This document shows, piece after piece, positions 35,074-46,492 of a stretch of 64,000 bases of DNA; position 1 is the first letter of the stretch; every line of letters starts with the position of its first letter. A model generated the notes under the pieces. The model was given only the letters and a program-made list of their open reading frames with translations, ran no database searches and was not told where the DNA came from. Origin of the DNA: Isoetes taiwanensis (lineage: Eukaryota; Streptophyta; Lycopodiopsida; Isoetales; Isoetaceae); NCBI GenBank assembly GCA_021234155.1, contig JAJEKV010000222.1, forward strand, positions 250,001-314,000, written 5' to 3'. Both the position numbers and the translations under genes were made by a program.

Positions 35074-35584
35074 TGTAGCTAAGCAGCTAAAGGTAATTTT
35101 GAAGTCTTTGTTCTTGATGCCTCGGAATAGCTATTTTGCATAAACATGACATCAAAAGACCAAGATTAGGGTCATTATAAGTTGGTTCTAGGAACTAGGC
35201 TTTATCTGCGGAGTAGGTAATTTTATTTGGTGTTAGTATGATATGAACAATATCTATTTGGATTTCTTACTTGTGTGGTCACTAATACTTTTGTTTGACT
35301 CATTTGTGGCATGCCCCTAATGTTTTTGTTTGTCTCATTTGTAGGAACAACAAATGGTGATCCCTGATCACCGTGAGTCAAGCTTACAGAAGGAATTAAA
35401 TAGATACATTCCCACAGCAGCTGCATTTGGAGGCATGTGCATTGGAGCTCTAAATATTGTAGCAGACTTCATGGGAGTCATAGGCTCTGGAACAGGAATT
35501 TTGCTTGCAGTGACCATCATCTACCAGTATTTTGAGACATTTGACAAGGAAAGAGTAGGGGAACTTGGCTTCTTTGGTTTCTAA
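35074..35584 (+). pseudogene. SEC61A: SEC61 alpha pseudogene, 3' part
   Basis: After the target duplication, 35078-35092 encodes Ala-Lys-Gln-Leu-Lys and ends at a GTAATT donor. The terminal exon 35345-35584 follows a TTTGTAG acceptor and encodes [20 protein letters not shown], then [36 protein letters not shown] and the plant-like end ELGFFGF with a stop. This exon itself has no lesion. The gene as a whole is broken by the upstream stops and the 20.6-kb insertion. Confidence 0.9.
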
Positions 35585-35664
35585 CTAGCATTCTTTATAG
35601 GGGATGTTGAAATGAGCATCTCCTTTGGACTTTTTCTTTGTAATGTGTACTTCTGAATTTCTTC

Positions 35665-35757
35665 TCTGATCCCTGGCTACCGTGAGTCAAACTTGCAGAA
35701 GAAATTAAATAGATACATTCCCACATCAGCTGCATTTGGAGGCATGTGCATTGGAAG
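35665..35757 (+). pseudogene. Duplicate of the start of the SEC61 terminal exon
   Basis: A second copy of about 90 bp of the terminal exon, from the DHRESSLQ region through AAFGGMCIG, lies about 80 bp after the first stop codon. It differs at a few bases and breaks off after CATTGGAA. A partial tandem duplication is the simplest reading. Confidence 0.8.
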
Positions 35758-35759
35758 TC

Positions 35760-36111
35760 GACTGACAAGTAGTCTACGTGAAGTAATGCATTATTGACAA
35801 TTTGGCTAAATGCTGAAGTCTTCAGAAAAGTTGGAGGATTTTGCCAATGCTAGTAGAATGCTCTGTGTATGAAACAATCACGCATTTTATAACAATTATT
35901 TGATCTTGTGGATCTCATAAAAAATACTCAGAACTTGCCTTATGAATCTGCTATCAGTGTTTTTCTTATTCCAATCCAAGAAGCAAAAAACCAAAAAACC
36001 AATGTGATGCTGAAAAGAATGGTTTATTTACTTTATTTACTTGTATCTCTTCCTTATCCTTGTGGATCTTGATCGAGAATCTGGTATCAATATTTGATTC
36101 AATCCAAAAAG

Positions 36112-36150
<39 letters not shown>

Positions 36151-36780
36151 TTCCTAAATTGGATGATGTGTCTGCTATGAATCTTTGCCTCTTCTATCCC
36201 AAAAGATAAAACGAAAGGATTGGTATCTGCTTCTACCCAAAAATGGCCTCTAGATAGAAATGAAAGGACGAATATTTTGCTTCTAGCCAAAAATATAGAA
36301 AACAAAAATAAAAATAATATAGTACTAGTAGACTTCCTTGGCTTTTCAACATTTATGTGTGCACCTCTTGATAATAGCAAAGGTTGATACTTGCAGAAGT
36401 GGACATGATTTGTAATTCTAATTATTTTTGTTGTTAGTTTACTAACAATAACACTAAGAAACTTATGCTCGAAATGTCAAGCTTAGAAGTAGTAAATCAA
36501 CAATTACAGATATGCAAAACATGAATATGTAATAAGGTCCATTGGTGTTCTCTAGTTCATGATGGAACTCTAAATATACTAAATATACATCTCCAAATGT
36601 CACACATCACCAGGGGCCTAATTTCAAACTTTTGCGGATGCTTTCATGAGACCTTCGCTTCTCCTACAGACATCTAACTAGTGTAAAAGTGTAGTCCACT
36701 GCGAGCCATTGATTTGAACTGCCCATGATGTGTCATGACTATGACACAACTCATCCTGAAGGTAGTCTCGTACAGTGGAA
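35760..36780. other. No gene; long poly-A tract
   Basis: AT-rich DNA with an A run at about 36114-36147. It may be the tail of a decayed retroposon, but no body could be identified. Confidence 0.5.
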
Positions 36781-36784
36781 CCAC

Positions 36785-37047
36785 AGACCCTCCTCATAAC
36801 TCCGTCCTAATCTCTATCCAATTTGCATGGCAGTCATGGTTATAAAGAGTTTCGACCTGCCAAGTTCACGAAAAATAGATATGGCATTTTCATATCGGGT
36901 CATGTATTCGGGACCTTCTACATGTGAAGATAGCAACACTTCTGTTCTGCCAATAGTTACCTGCATCATCTCCTTCAAAGTCCATAATATCCTGCAACAT
37001 GTCACTTCGAATGAATCTGCAACATCTAGTAAATATGTGCCCTGCAT
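36785..37047 (-). pseudogene. Helitron Rep-helicase N-domain fragment
   Basis: The reverse frame reads RTEVLLSSHVEGPEYMTRYE then NAISIFRELGRSKLFITMTA. In the next frame it reads WIEIRTEL. This follows the Helitron_like_N pattern (GSPRYM..YQDAMAI...G.PDLFITFTCNP.WPEI) with a frameshift where NP is expected. Only about 85 residues remain. No Helitron ends were looked for successfully. Confidence 0.6.
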
Positions 37048-37124
37048 TACCAGGCATAAGTCGGGTTGTGTATTTATACCTATATATCTTTATGTAAGAG
37101 TGTTCGAGGACTTAAAAAACTAAT

Positions 37125-38600
37125 TCCATTCAATTCAATTCATAACCTTTATGGTATTTATGAAATTCTTATCAAAGCAAATGTACCCCCAATAATGTGG
37201 GACAAAAAACACATTGAAGAAAACTGTAAATTCGTATTTAATTGCAGCTGCATTTGTTCTACTATTTGAATATTTAACCATAATTCCTTGTCCCTTTTTA
37301 TAGAGCTCAATTTGGTTCAATTATGTTGTTGGAAGCTCTCGAGGTATAGAATTGTCTATATGTTATTGCTTTGCAGAACTATCCAGATGACTGATTGGAT
37401 CACCAACAAGAATCTGTTATGTTCCTCTAATATAGAATATACCAGCTAATGCTATTGTGATTCTCCTCGAATCTGTACGATGTTCCCATCATATAAATAC
37501 AGAAAATTCCCCTCCCATAGCGACTCCATCACCACGAAAAGGCCCTCCGTATGACTCGGACCACTTGTAATGGGCAAGTGTCTGGGTGAAAGACATGGAG
37601 GTGTCATTCGTTCCATGTCTTCTATGGGAATCCTATATAACAGAAGCGTACATACATGTTAGCACCTAGCAATAATACACATAATAATATACCACCTCGA
37701 AGGGTGGCCCATCCATTATCGAGGCAACCTCAACATAATACCAATATAACCTATGAAATGCATCATAAATGAGGGTTCTACCTTGGGCTCAGACTCCAAG
37801 GGGGTCAATTGACGATCAGGGCTTCCAGCTAACAACAGAAGGAATCATGACGAAGGCGTTGGCTGGCATAGAACAATGGCTAGGGTAGTCCACTTCGTCC
37901 GCCCCTCCTGTGCATACTTTGCAAATAGGCTGAAACATGCTATATGGCGTGATTGTAACCTTTCAGAGATGCAATCTCATGGATTCACACCCTATAAGAC
38001 TACTCTAGGTTACATCTCCCCAGTCCGATGAGGCAGGTTAGGGAGGAGTCCCTTCCGGGGCACAATAGTTCCATGGGTGTGCTAGAAGATCGTGGCACCA
38101 CAGCGCCCCATGCATCTGTACCCGACTTAACCCCCCAAAATCCATAGTTCGGCTCACCGCACATATAGATCCCAGACTGTCCTTGCAAGACCGGCTCCCA
38201 CATTCAATGACCGACTATAAACCTAGCACATTGTAGTAGCCCCAGTAGCTGCGCTCAGCAAGGCTCCACCCCCGCTGGCCAAGGTTGCATATAATCGAAA
38301 GACTCAACGTGGAGGGTCACATTCTTTGTCAAATCCACTCATACAAATGGCACAATGGTTCTATAGGAGAGTAATTTCTCGTCATGAAGAGAATGTTGCG
38401 AGACAGGCTGCTCCACAGTTGCATAAGGCATTGCTGAGGCCTCAAAGAAAAGAAAAGGCGAGGCTTGGAAAAGTTCTGCTGCTAGCCAAGGCTTGTTAGC
38501 ATGGAGGCAGAAGAGGCAGAGAATTGATAGTAGATATTGTACCTGAAGTTTGGTGAAGACAACTTGTGAGACATGTGTTAACAGAAGAATTGTAGATCAT
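37125..38600. other. No supported gene
   Basis: Moderately GC-rich toward 37.7-38.3 kb with short frames on both strands but nothing assignable. Confidence 0.35.
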
Positions 38601-38744
38601 GTGTGTATTTCATTTAAAAGGCAAGCTTAATTCGGTACAGATACTGGTATCAAATAACCTGGACTGATTATAACATGGACTGAAAGCATAATAACCTGAA
38701 TTGATATTAACACGAACCAAGTACGTAACTGAACACGTTTCAAT

Positions 38745-38945
38745 ATCCAACAAAAGAAAAAGGTTTACATTGATTTCCAAAAGTAGTATAACATGAACTG
38801 ATATTACCAAAAGTATTATAACTGAACACGTTATCCAACAGAAGAAAAAGATTACATTGATTTCCAAAAATAGTATAACATGAACTGATATTACCAAAAG
38901 TATTATAACATGAGCTGATATTAACTTGAGCCGATAACATAACAA
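38745..38945. repeat. Short tandem repeats
   Basis: Three to four degenerate units around GAACTGATATTACCAAAAGT and AAGAAAAAGATTTACATTGA. The reverse frame encodes reiterated ISSCYTTFGN-like peptides, a by-product of the repeat. Confidence 0.75.
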
Positions 38946-39164
38946 CTTTGAACATGAATAATTATAATAGTCAGCAACCGAAAAAAGGGAGTTGCAGTCC
39001 ATATTAGCTGAGATTTTTTTTGGCAAAAAAGGTTTGATATTTATAACTGATCCGGACAGAACTCGCAGGCATAGGAAGGGCTGAGGACTTCATACATGCA
39101 CCAGGAATCCCCGTGCCTCACAAAGGTTACTTCCACATGCATCATTTGGCGCAGTTGTGCTGCC

Positions 39165-39521
39165 TCAGCCCAAGCTAGAATTTGATCCTATATTTTTATG
39201 CCCATCTCCAGGTACGCCATCACGACCCTCTGGGATATGGTCTGGTGGTATCTCTTGATACTGCCTCACACTCAACAGTGGCATCAGATTCCTGACTACC
39301 CATACCTCTCCCTTAGGAGAATCGACAGAGCAGAAGACCCGAGCAGCAATCCGATCAGAAGATCCGAGATGAACCCTAAACCCTAACACAGAATTTGGTC
39401 TGGCAGCATATATCCCACATGACCAATTAAAACAACAAGCAATTCCATACACATATACAAGCAATTCCATATGAGTTGCAATTGGTTTGGGTCCATGTGG
39501 AGAAAGAAATCCCTTCTCCAC
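39165..39521 (-). CDS. Hypothetical protein fragment
   Basis: The reverse frame includes VHLGSSDRIAARVFCSVDSP and VRQYQEIPPDHIPEGRDGVP. Around 39385 the reverse strand reads GTGTTAGGGTTTAGGG, a telomere-box-like motif found in plant 5' leaders. It could be the start of a captured host gene, but I recognise no family and the likely start codon is unclear. Confidence 0.25.
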   Translation of the reverse strand: MEKGFLSPHGPKPIATHMELLVYVYGIACCFNWSCGIYAARPNSVLGFRVHLGSSDRIAARVFCSVDSPKGEVWVVRNLMPLLSVRQYQEIPPDHIPEGRDGVPGDGHKNIGSNSSLG

Positions 39522-40050
39522 ATGGATCCATCCCTTTTGTCAAGAATCTGGTTCAATCCTTTTGGTGATGATGTTGAAAGTTTACGTTGAATCTACCATT
39601 GTATACGTTCATTCATGTTAAAATCTCATTAGAGTTTTTTTGAGGTCAATTAAAGGCCCTTACTCGATGCCACGTCAAAAAGTTCGCGGCCAATGGGGAG
39701 CCGAGCTTGTACAGAGTTTTTTTTACCGAGCCTTGGTTTTGCCATTCCAGGTGTCAACTGCACGTAGCTTCGGTAATATCCGTGCCTCTAGCTTCGGGTG
39801 TCAGATTACACACGTAGCAATTATGACCGTTAGCTCCCGCCCTCAATTCCCGCTCAGGTATTTTCTTCAACAAAGTTTGCGCGAAGATCGATTGCCCCCG
39901 CCAAGGGAACTTCGATTTGCTCGAGAATAGCTTCGACCTGCGCCAAAGTGAGTTTCGACCACAAAAAAGCTTCGGTCAAGGTAAAATCACCGAGCCTTTC
40001 CTAGTATTTCGATTCCGCTCCACATACTAATTTGAATTCTGTGACTTTAG

Positions 40051-40560
40051 ATGGCTATAAGCTCTATCACAATCGGAAATGACTTTGAAAGCTTCGTGGT
40101 GTCGACCGGGAGCTTTGTTACACTCCAACCTGGAATGCAGGTGAATAACGAGCCAAAAGATGCAGGAGAAGTGATGTTTCTGCACATTGGAAGGCTTTGG
40201 TGGTCGGTTTTCGATCAGGCAAAGAGATATTTGTACAAGTGAGTCATGTATACACTCCAACAAATATGGCAAAAGAAAAAATAAGCAAGCGAAGAACTTT
40301 CCCACGGTTAGAAGCAAATTGTAAGTATGTACTTCTATGCAATCCATATCTAAATTAGTTCGAGTTACTTATCGGTTCATTCCTATTCTCTCGAGGGTTT
40401 GTGTATATCCGATGTGTAGAACACAATCTCTTCACGATGAGTGTATTCCATTGCTTTCACCAAGATATGGGCTCCTTGTTGTTCGAAGGTAGCATACATA
40501 AGCAGCTCACAAAAAAGGGGTATATGGTTCTGGAGGTATGAATACTCTCCATGAAGATCC
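40051..40560 (+). pseudogene. Family X copy B, upstream exons (BAH-like)
   Basis: The first exon follows CTTTAG at 40050: MAISSITIGNDFESFVVSTG, then SFVTLQPG, then GEVMFLHIGRLWW. It continues past a stop-like junction into HVYTPTNMAKEKI-type sequence to about 40330. The second block, 40399-40560, reads MSVFHCFHQDMGSLLFEG and then, with a frame slip, WFWRYEY. The VxxGSFVTLxP ... IGRLWW pattern fits a BAH-like reader module (inference). Close partner sequence is at 3960-4563 on the other strand. Confidence 0.55.
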
Positions 40561-40984
40561 AAGCTTATTGAGCTTCCATTGCCCAGCATGTCCGAGCTAT
40601 ACTGCAGGCCTCTGAATGCCACTTCTGTCTTACTAGCACGGAGTAAGTTGTCACAGGAAATGTTTACAGCATTGAAGGAGAAGGGAGGTTTCTGCGGGCA
40701 TGTGAAAACAAATTTAGGAATTGATTTGTTCATTGCCTTATTCAAGATGTTTCTGATTCGGCGATTCGGTGGATAGTTTTTTAGATAGTCTATTTCTTGA
40801 AGGTTGGAGTGCTCGACTTCATGATGGAGCTGAATCTTCGAATGCGGGGATAAGTCAAGACATGGTTCGGGTTCGGATATTGCATGCGTATATGAATCTA
40901 TATAATATAAATATAAGTGACGATTAATTGGAGATCTATTGTATATTGATTAGAAAGGTTTGCTTTCAGTGTAACATAAAAAAT

Positions 40985-41500
40985 TAAAGTAGCTACGATG
41001 CGAAAATATGAATATCATAAAATAAGGAAGTGTTGTTTTTCGCTTTGTGTAGGCGGTGGTCGAAATTATGTATGACATAAAATAGGAAGTGTTGTTTTAC
41101 ATAACATAAAATAGGAAGTGTTGTTTTCGCACTGTAGCTACGGTGCGAAATTCATTAGAGGTTTGATGGGATCACTTAAGGGCCCAACCCGATGCGGCAT
41201 GGAAACCCACTAGGGTTGAGGGCACGAGACTCTAGGTTTCTAATGAGCGGGTTGTAGACTACGATGCGAAAATATGAATATCATAAAATAAGGAAGTGTT
41301 GTTTTCACAAGACGCGGTCGCGAAATTATGTATAACATAAAATATGGAAGTGTTGTTTTCGCACTGTAGCTACGGTGCGAAATTTATTAGAGGTTTGATG
41401 GGATCACTTAGGGGCCCAACCCCGATGCCAGCATGGAAACCCACTAGGGTTGAGGCCTGAGACTCTAGGTTTCTAATGAGCGGGTTGTAGATTCAAATCG
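40985..41500. repeat. Palindromic satellite and ~240-bp duplication
   Basis: Units with GGAAGTGTTGTTTTCGCAC-GTAGCTACGGTGCGAAA recur here. They sit within a larger duplication in which GAGGTTTGATGGGATCACTT through GAGCGGGTTGTAG appears at about 41157-41252 and 41388-41490. Confidence 0.85.
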
Positions 41501-41524
41501 TATTTCATTAACAATCTCAAGAGC

Positions 41525-41866
41525 GTGGTTACTGATGCGCATTTGCCATATCCATAACCAATGGTTACATGCATTTTAAATCTTGTGGCTATTATGCAAC
41601 ACTTTATTTCTTTCTTTTAGGCGTGGCACAGTTGCCATGTCAATGACCCAATGAATACATGCATTTCGCATTGTAACCACTTGTGCCCTTTTTTTCATTA
41701 TTTTTTTTAGGCGTGAGTTCACAAGGCGAATTTGCCATGTCCACAACCTCGACGGATACATGCATTTAAGACTTTGTAACCGCCCTAAAAAAAATAGGCG
41801 TGGTTCTGATCGCGAATTTGCCATGTCCACGGCCCGACGGATACATGCATTTCGCCTTTGTAACCC

Positions 41867-41902
<36 letters not shown>

Positions 41903-42190
41903 ATAGGGCGTGGTTGAGTCGAATTTGCCATGTCCACCGGCGACGAATACATGCATTTCGCACTGTAACCACGCCCTAATTTTTTTTTTTTTTTTTTTTT
42001 TAGGTCGCGAATTGAATTTCCATGTCCCAGGAAAGCCGGATACATGCATTTCGTGCCTTTGTAACTACTATGTGTTTTTTCGTTCTTTCTTTCTTTCTTT
42101 CTTTCTTTCTTTATAGGCCGTGGCTTCTGATCTTGAATTTGCCATGTCCCACACCCAACGGATACATGCATTTCGCACTGTAACCACTGT
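41525..42190. repeat. Minisatellite of seven ~85-115-bp units
   Basis: Units carry GAATTTGCCATGTCC, then GGATACATGCATTTCG, then TGTAACCAC. They are separated by A runs, T runs or (TTTC)n tracts (41870-41900, 41981-42001, 42083-42112). The homopolymer spacers flip between A and T. Reverse frames reading MHVSVG-type repeats are by-products. Confidence 0.9.
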
Positions 42191-42384
42191 GCCCACTCTT
42201 TCATAGTCAATTTGACAATAACTAACGAGAGACTACTTTTGAACTCACAAAACACTACTCAAAATTTAATGAAACAAAAAGAGTTGTCATTGCCTAATTA
42301 TCAATGTTCACTAAATTACTGAAAGCATCCTCATTAACTTCCTCCCTTCAATTGAACCTCTTCTTGTATGGCAGCTATAAAATA

Positions 42385-42535
42385 AGAAAGTGTTGTTTTT
42401 TTGTCGTATTACGGTGCATAAATGTGTATAACATAAAATATGGAAGTGTTATTTTCGCACCGTAGCCACGGTGCGAAATTGTGTATAACATAAAATATGG
42501 AAACGTTATTTTTGCACCGTAGCTACGGTGTTAGT
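42385..42535. repeat. Palindromic satellite, second block
   Basis: Three units of the TTTCGCACCGTAGCCACGG-type palindrome immediately upstream of the family X core, mirroring its position in copy A. Confidence 0.8.
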
Positions 42536-42540
42536 CACTC

Positions 42541-43203
42541 TTGCATATCAAGCTGCTACTAAGGCACTCACCTTCAAACTATCACAAATCAAGGTGTTGC
42601 TCAACGAGAATGGTAAAGAGTAAATCAGGTAAGGCATGGGAGTTGTTTAACATATGGTATGATAATATAGTAGAGAAAGAATGGAATTTTCGTCAGAAGC
42701 ATCCAAAAGAGTTTGAGGAGGAGATAGAAGAGCTAGTTGATGCAACTATTATATACAATAATTTTGCTGACGACAAGAGCGTTATGGTAGAGTGTAACGG
42801 GTTGCATATGGGGCATTCTTCATAGCTTCATGGCTAGATTTGGACCTGACACGAAACCATGTTATGTGACTGATTTGCCTTTACTGAGCATGCAAGCTTT
42901 AATTAAGATATTTCTGAAGGCTGATCAAGCCCAAATTATGAGGTTTTTGAGGAGACTACGGTAGCGTGCGGGGAAAAAGGCAAAGAAAGTTTTTGGTAGA
43001 TATTATGTTCAACACATACATGATTTACAATAAGTCAAACCAAGATCCGGTTCTTCAAGTGTGGAGGTCATTTCGAGATAGAATGTCTGCCTCACCGGTA
43101 GAGGAGCAAATAGATCCTGCGAGAAAAGAAGCTCCCACTTGGAAAGCGAGGGAGAATGAGGAGGCATTGGAAGAGGAGGTCTCACGAGAAGTTGGCCTTT
43201 AGT
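42541..43203 (+). pseudogene. Family X copy B, conserved core
   Basis: Begins AYQAATKALTFKLSQIKVLL, then KAWELFNIWYDNIVEKEWNF, RQKHPKEFEEEIEELVDATI and IYNN. The frame is lost near 42820, then continues through MARFGPDTKPC-like sequence and MFNTYMIYNKSNQDP to PVEEQIDPARKEAPTWKARE. Blocks match 2371-3060 in order. It is unrecognised; a mostly helical, acidic protein is indicated. Stops and frame changes show it is inactive. Confidence 0.6.
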
Positions 43204-43839
43204 CGAGAGGTCTATATTCATAGCTCCAAAAAGCTCGCAATGCATCTTCATCTATTGGTTGCTTCCAAGTGAACTTATTCCCGTAAAGGCCGGGCATCCT
43301 TTTGGCAATTGCACTCTAAATTGACCCGCTGGAATTAGTTTGATCACGAAGCAGAAGTATTAGAACCAAGAACACTCAAAGGAATGCAATGACAACTTGG
43401 AAACCAAATACCTTTGCCATTGACGTTGCAAAAAGACCGAGAACCGCGAAGCTTAAATTAAGATGATTCTTGCCAACAAGCAGGCGAAATTTGCTGGCAA
43501 GAATCCGCCATAATTCAATTCAAACAATGCTTGGAAGCGATGGCAAGGTCGCTATTTCGATGGCGCGCGATGGCAAGCTTCGATGGCGTGAAGCTTCGAT
43601 GGTTGAAGCTCGATGGTGGGAAAAAGGAAAATCTTAGATGTAACCATTAAATTTCGTGGTCGCTAGGAAATAATGATTGCAAAGTTAGGTACGAGGTTAG
43701 GTTCAGAGGGGGGAAAGTTAGGTTAGGGGAGAGTGAAAGTTAGGTATGGAGGGGGGAAAGGTAGGTTCGGAATCCTACGTGGCAGCCCCCCCAATATACT
43801 CTTACAAGGCCCTTATTTGACCTCAAAAAAACTCTAATG

Positions 43840-44800
43840 GTACTAAATATCGGAAAGTTTCCCATGTTGCGGTCTCTTTAACTCTACAAGCATTACAGAC
43901 AGAAATTGAGAACATGCAATAACAAAGATATGGCAACACACTATTTCTACAAGTTGTGGACAACAAAGACTTGGGTGTAAATCAAATGGGTTATACTCTT
44001 CTTAAACTAAGATAGCAACTAATCATGTAAACTAATGGGTCTATAGCATTTCTATACATGCATTTCTTAATCTTAATACATGCTTTCCAAGTTTATACAT
44101 GTTTTGCAATTGAGCTTGCATTCTATACATTTGTTAACCCTAAACCCTGAGCCCCATGATATACATTTGTTAATCTTATGAAGTTGCAGTAGGCCCCATG
44201 ATGTAAAACTTAGAATTGTATTTGAAGTAGCATATTCATACATGTATTGCAATTGAAATTGCATTTTATACATTTGTCAATCTTAATAATACCCCACATA
44301 TACATGCTTATGAAGTTGCAGTAAGGCCCATGATGTAAAACTTAGAATTGCATTTGAAGCAGCAGTTTCGAACTTAAGAGGGTGGAGTGAAGGAACATTT
44401 TGCAAGAGGAATGGATCCTCGTGGCAAGGGTTGGGCTCTTACCACGAGGACCCAATCCAACCTAAAATTGGAGACACCTACCTTATATATAACTGTTTTG
44501 TTTTAAGAGATAAGCATGTGGGATATTTTAACCAGCACAACCATTTAGGGTCTCATATACATTTTACATTTAGGGTCTCATATGCATGGTCTCATATATT
44601 GAACATCAACCTATACATTTTACATTTGCAAAAATATTAAGGTGGGTGGCTCGAGTCCCAAGGTGTGAAATCGTATACATGCAAACATCCCTTTCCTCTT
44701 CTGCCTCATTCCCAAAATTCTGCCCTACAGCTTCATTCCGTCCATCTTCCTTGGGTCAGCTTCATCCCGTCCATCTTCCTATCCCGACATCGAGCTCAAT
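43840..44800. other. No gene; short dispersed repeats
   Basis: Contains repeats of ATGAAGTTGCAGTA-GGCCCATGATGTAAAA near 44175 and 44310 and TACATTTTACATTTAGGG-type words near 44555-44640. Confidence 0.5.
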
Positions 44801-45101
44801 GGCGAGGACCAAGGTTACAGAAGTCAGGCGTACTCCAGCTATTGTGCCCACTCCCTCGACGCCAGCTCGGTCAGAATCTGTGTCTGCATCAGGAGGCCAT
44901 CCGGTTACAGTGGTCGCCAAATTCACTCCATCAGAAGTTGAGAAACTTATCGAGGCACAAGCTGTTTGTTCTATGCGGGTTCTGGAATGGGTTGATCGAG
45001 CTTACCCTGATGAGGAGCGTCTTCTGGAAATGAAGATGTATGCCATGGAGGATGACCTTCATATAGAGCTGAGCCTGCTGCCAGCCCTTTTTAGTTTTTA
45101 G
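44801..45101 (+). CDS. Hypothetical 99-residue protein
   Basis: The ATG at 44801 follows a C/T-rich leader containing a repeated CTTCATCCCGTCCATCTTCC, as in plant 5' UTRs. The frame reads MARTKVTEVRRTPAIVPTPS, then a helical part (FTPSEVEKLIEAQAV; RVLEWVDRAYPDEERLLEMK), and ends at a TAG. The basic, Ser/Pro-rich start and acidic helical end could be a small nuclear protein or the N-terminal stub of an element gene. I recognise no family. A longer in-frame start upstream at 44586 is less likely. Confidence 0.4.
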
Positions 45102-45389
45102 ATTTGTTTTTTTAATCCCGGGTTTCACTTGTGCTGCAATAGTCCATGTGACTATTTTTTGTAAAGCTTCCTTAGGGACATGCCTTTTTTTAAGAAATGC
45201 TTTGTACTTACCTGAAAATAGATGATTAATGACAGACCTCCTCTTCTATACAACTGTTGTGACAATTTTTTGTGCTTTAACTGTTCTCTTAGTTTCCATT
45301 GTTCTTTTACTTAACTGAACTGTTCTATTCTTTTCTGTTACTGTTCTTTTTTCATACTGTTTCCAACTTCAAATGCACATAGGTACTTA

Positions 45390-46400
45390 TATGTACAGAC
45401 AGAGATCTCACACAAGTACAGGAATGGCATGCAACAAGCTACTTGGAAATCATGCAAACCCTATTTGATCTTATCAATTGCATCTTGAAATCGTGAAACT
45501 ACTCGGAAGTACAGACTTCAGTCATGCAAATCCTGTTTAATATTTAACTTGCAACTTGAATTTGGCACAAGTACTCAGAAGTACAGACTTAAGAATCATG
45601 AAAACCCTGTTTAAAATAAACTTGCAACTTGAATTTGGCACTAGTACAGGCTTGAGAATCATGTAAACCCTGTTCAATATTTAACTTGAATTTGGAAGTA
45701 CAGATATAAGAAACATGTTTGGTATTTAGTTTGCAACTGGTATAACAGTCATGCAACTCGAATTTAGCACAAGTGTTTGCAATAACAGACCTGAACCATG
45801 CAAGACTTATTTAGTGTTTAACCTGTTTAGTAAAAGTTGTATATTACTTGCAATTCAGGGACAATATCAGGTTTAGTACTCAAGTTTTATAGGATATTCT
45901 GGAATCATAAACTTAGAATCATAAACTTGAACTTGGAAGTACAGATTTGAGAATCATGTGAAAGCTTAACTTGCAATTGGTATAAGACATGCAACATGAA
46001 TCTGCCACAAGTATTTGGAAGTACAGACATAAGAATCATGTTTGGTATTAGTTTCCAACTGGTATAACAGTCATGCAACTCGAATTTAGCACAAGTGTCT
46101 GCAATAACAGACCTGAATCATACAAGACTTGTTTAGATTTAACCTATTTAGTATATTACTTGCAATTCGAGATCAATATCAGTTGTAGTACTCAGGTTTT
46201 GTAGGATATTCTGGAATCATAAACTTAGAACATATTCTTATCTTTTTTGCTGGAATCATGGTTGACTGGATACAAACAAGCAAGAGAAATCAGAAAACTT
46301 GGTGACTAAAACCAAGCTGAAAGCTTGCTAATTTCATGAATATTTTGCTAATTTCATGAATATTTTGCTAATTTCATGAATATTTCATGAATAATTTCAT
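45390..46400. repeat. Degenerate tandem repeats
   Basis: Words such as GCAACTTGAATTTGGCAC, AAGTACAGAC and TCATGCAAACCCTGTTTA recur at irregular 80-300-bp spacing. A short perfect repeat TTTGCTAATTTCATGAATA occurs three times near 46320-46385. Confidence 0.8.
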
Positions 46401-46445
46401 GAACCTATTGATATAACTATACAAATACTTTGCTGACCTGCATTT

Positions 46446-46492
46446 TAGAGTATCAGGATTTGAACCTGATTTCAACCAGTATTCTCAACCTT
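46446..46492 (-). other. tRNA T-arm-like sequence
   Basis: Reverse strand GGTTGAGAATACTGGTTGAAA then ATCAGGTTCAAATCCTGAT, a perfect 7-bp T-stem with a B-box loop. No A box or acceptor stem is clear, so it is a tRNA fragment or SINE relic. Confidence 0.45.

Larger units (their letters stand above)
14503..35077. mobile_element. 20.6-kb TIR transposon with TGTA target duplication
   Basis: The element spans 14507-35073. Its ends are perfect inverted repeats of 22 bp (14507-14528 and 35052-35073) starting GGGTAAAAGCATG. TGTA flanks both sides (14503-14506 and 35074-35077). Removing it and one TGTA restores a SEC61 alpha exon in frame: Asp-Val ends at the left border and Ala-Lys-Gln-Leu-Lys follows on the right, then a GT donor. 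This proves a single insertion. Contents: decayed genes at the left, tRNA-like satellite arrays, an FCP1-like gene, a SINE, ATGTACAT-rich blocks, and a reverse-strand transposase-like pseudogene. I cannot place the TIR and 4-bp duplication in a named superfamily. Confidence 0.93.
39627..43839. mobile_element. Family X copy B, 4.2 kb with inverted ends
   Basis: The ends are inverted: CATTAGAGTTTTTTTGAGG begins at 39627 and its complement ends at 43839. Similarity continues inward through GGCC to CCACGT. No clear long target duplication is visible; a TA just outside GAGTTTTTTT is possible. Inside are forward-strand exon-like blocks shared with copy A at 0.5-4.6 kb, palindromic satellite and a minisatellite. 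I cannot assign it to a known superfamily. Confidence 0.65.

Noticed and set aside
41576-42255. Reverse frames of ~156 residues with poly-Lys and poly-Phe
   Set aside because: By-products of the minisatellite and homopolymers.
45390-46400. CRISPR-like array
   Set aside because: Repeats are degenerate with irregular spacing and the DNA is nuclear plant DNA.
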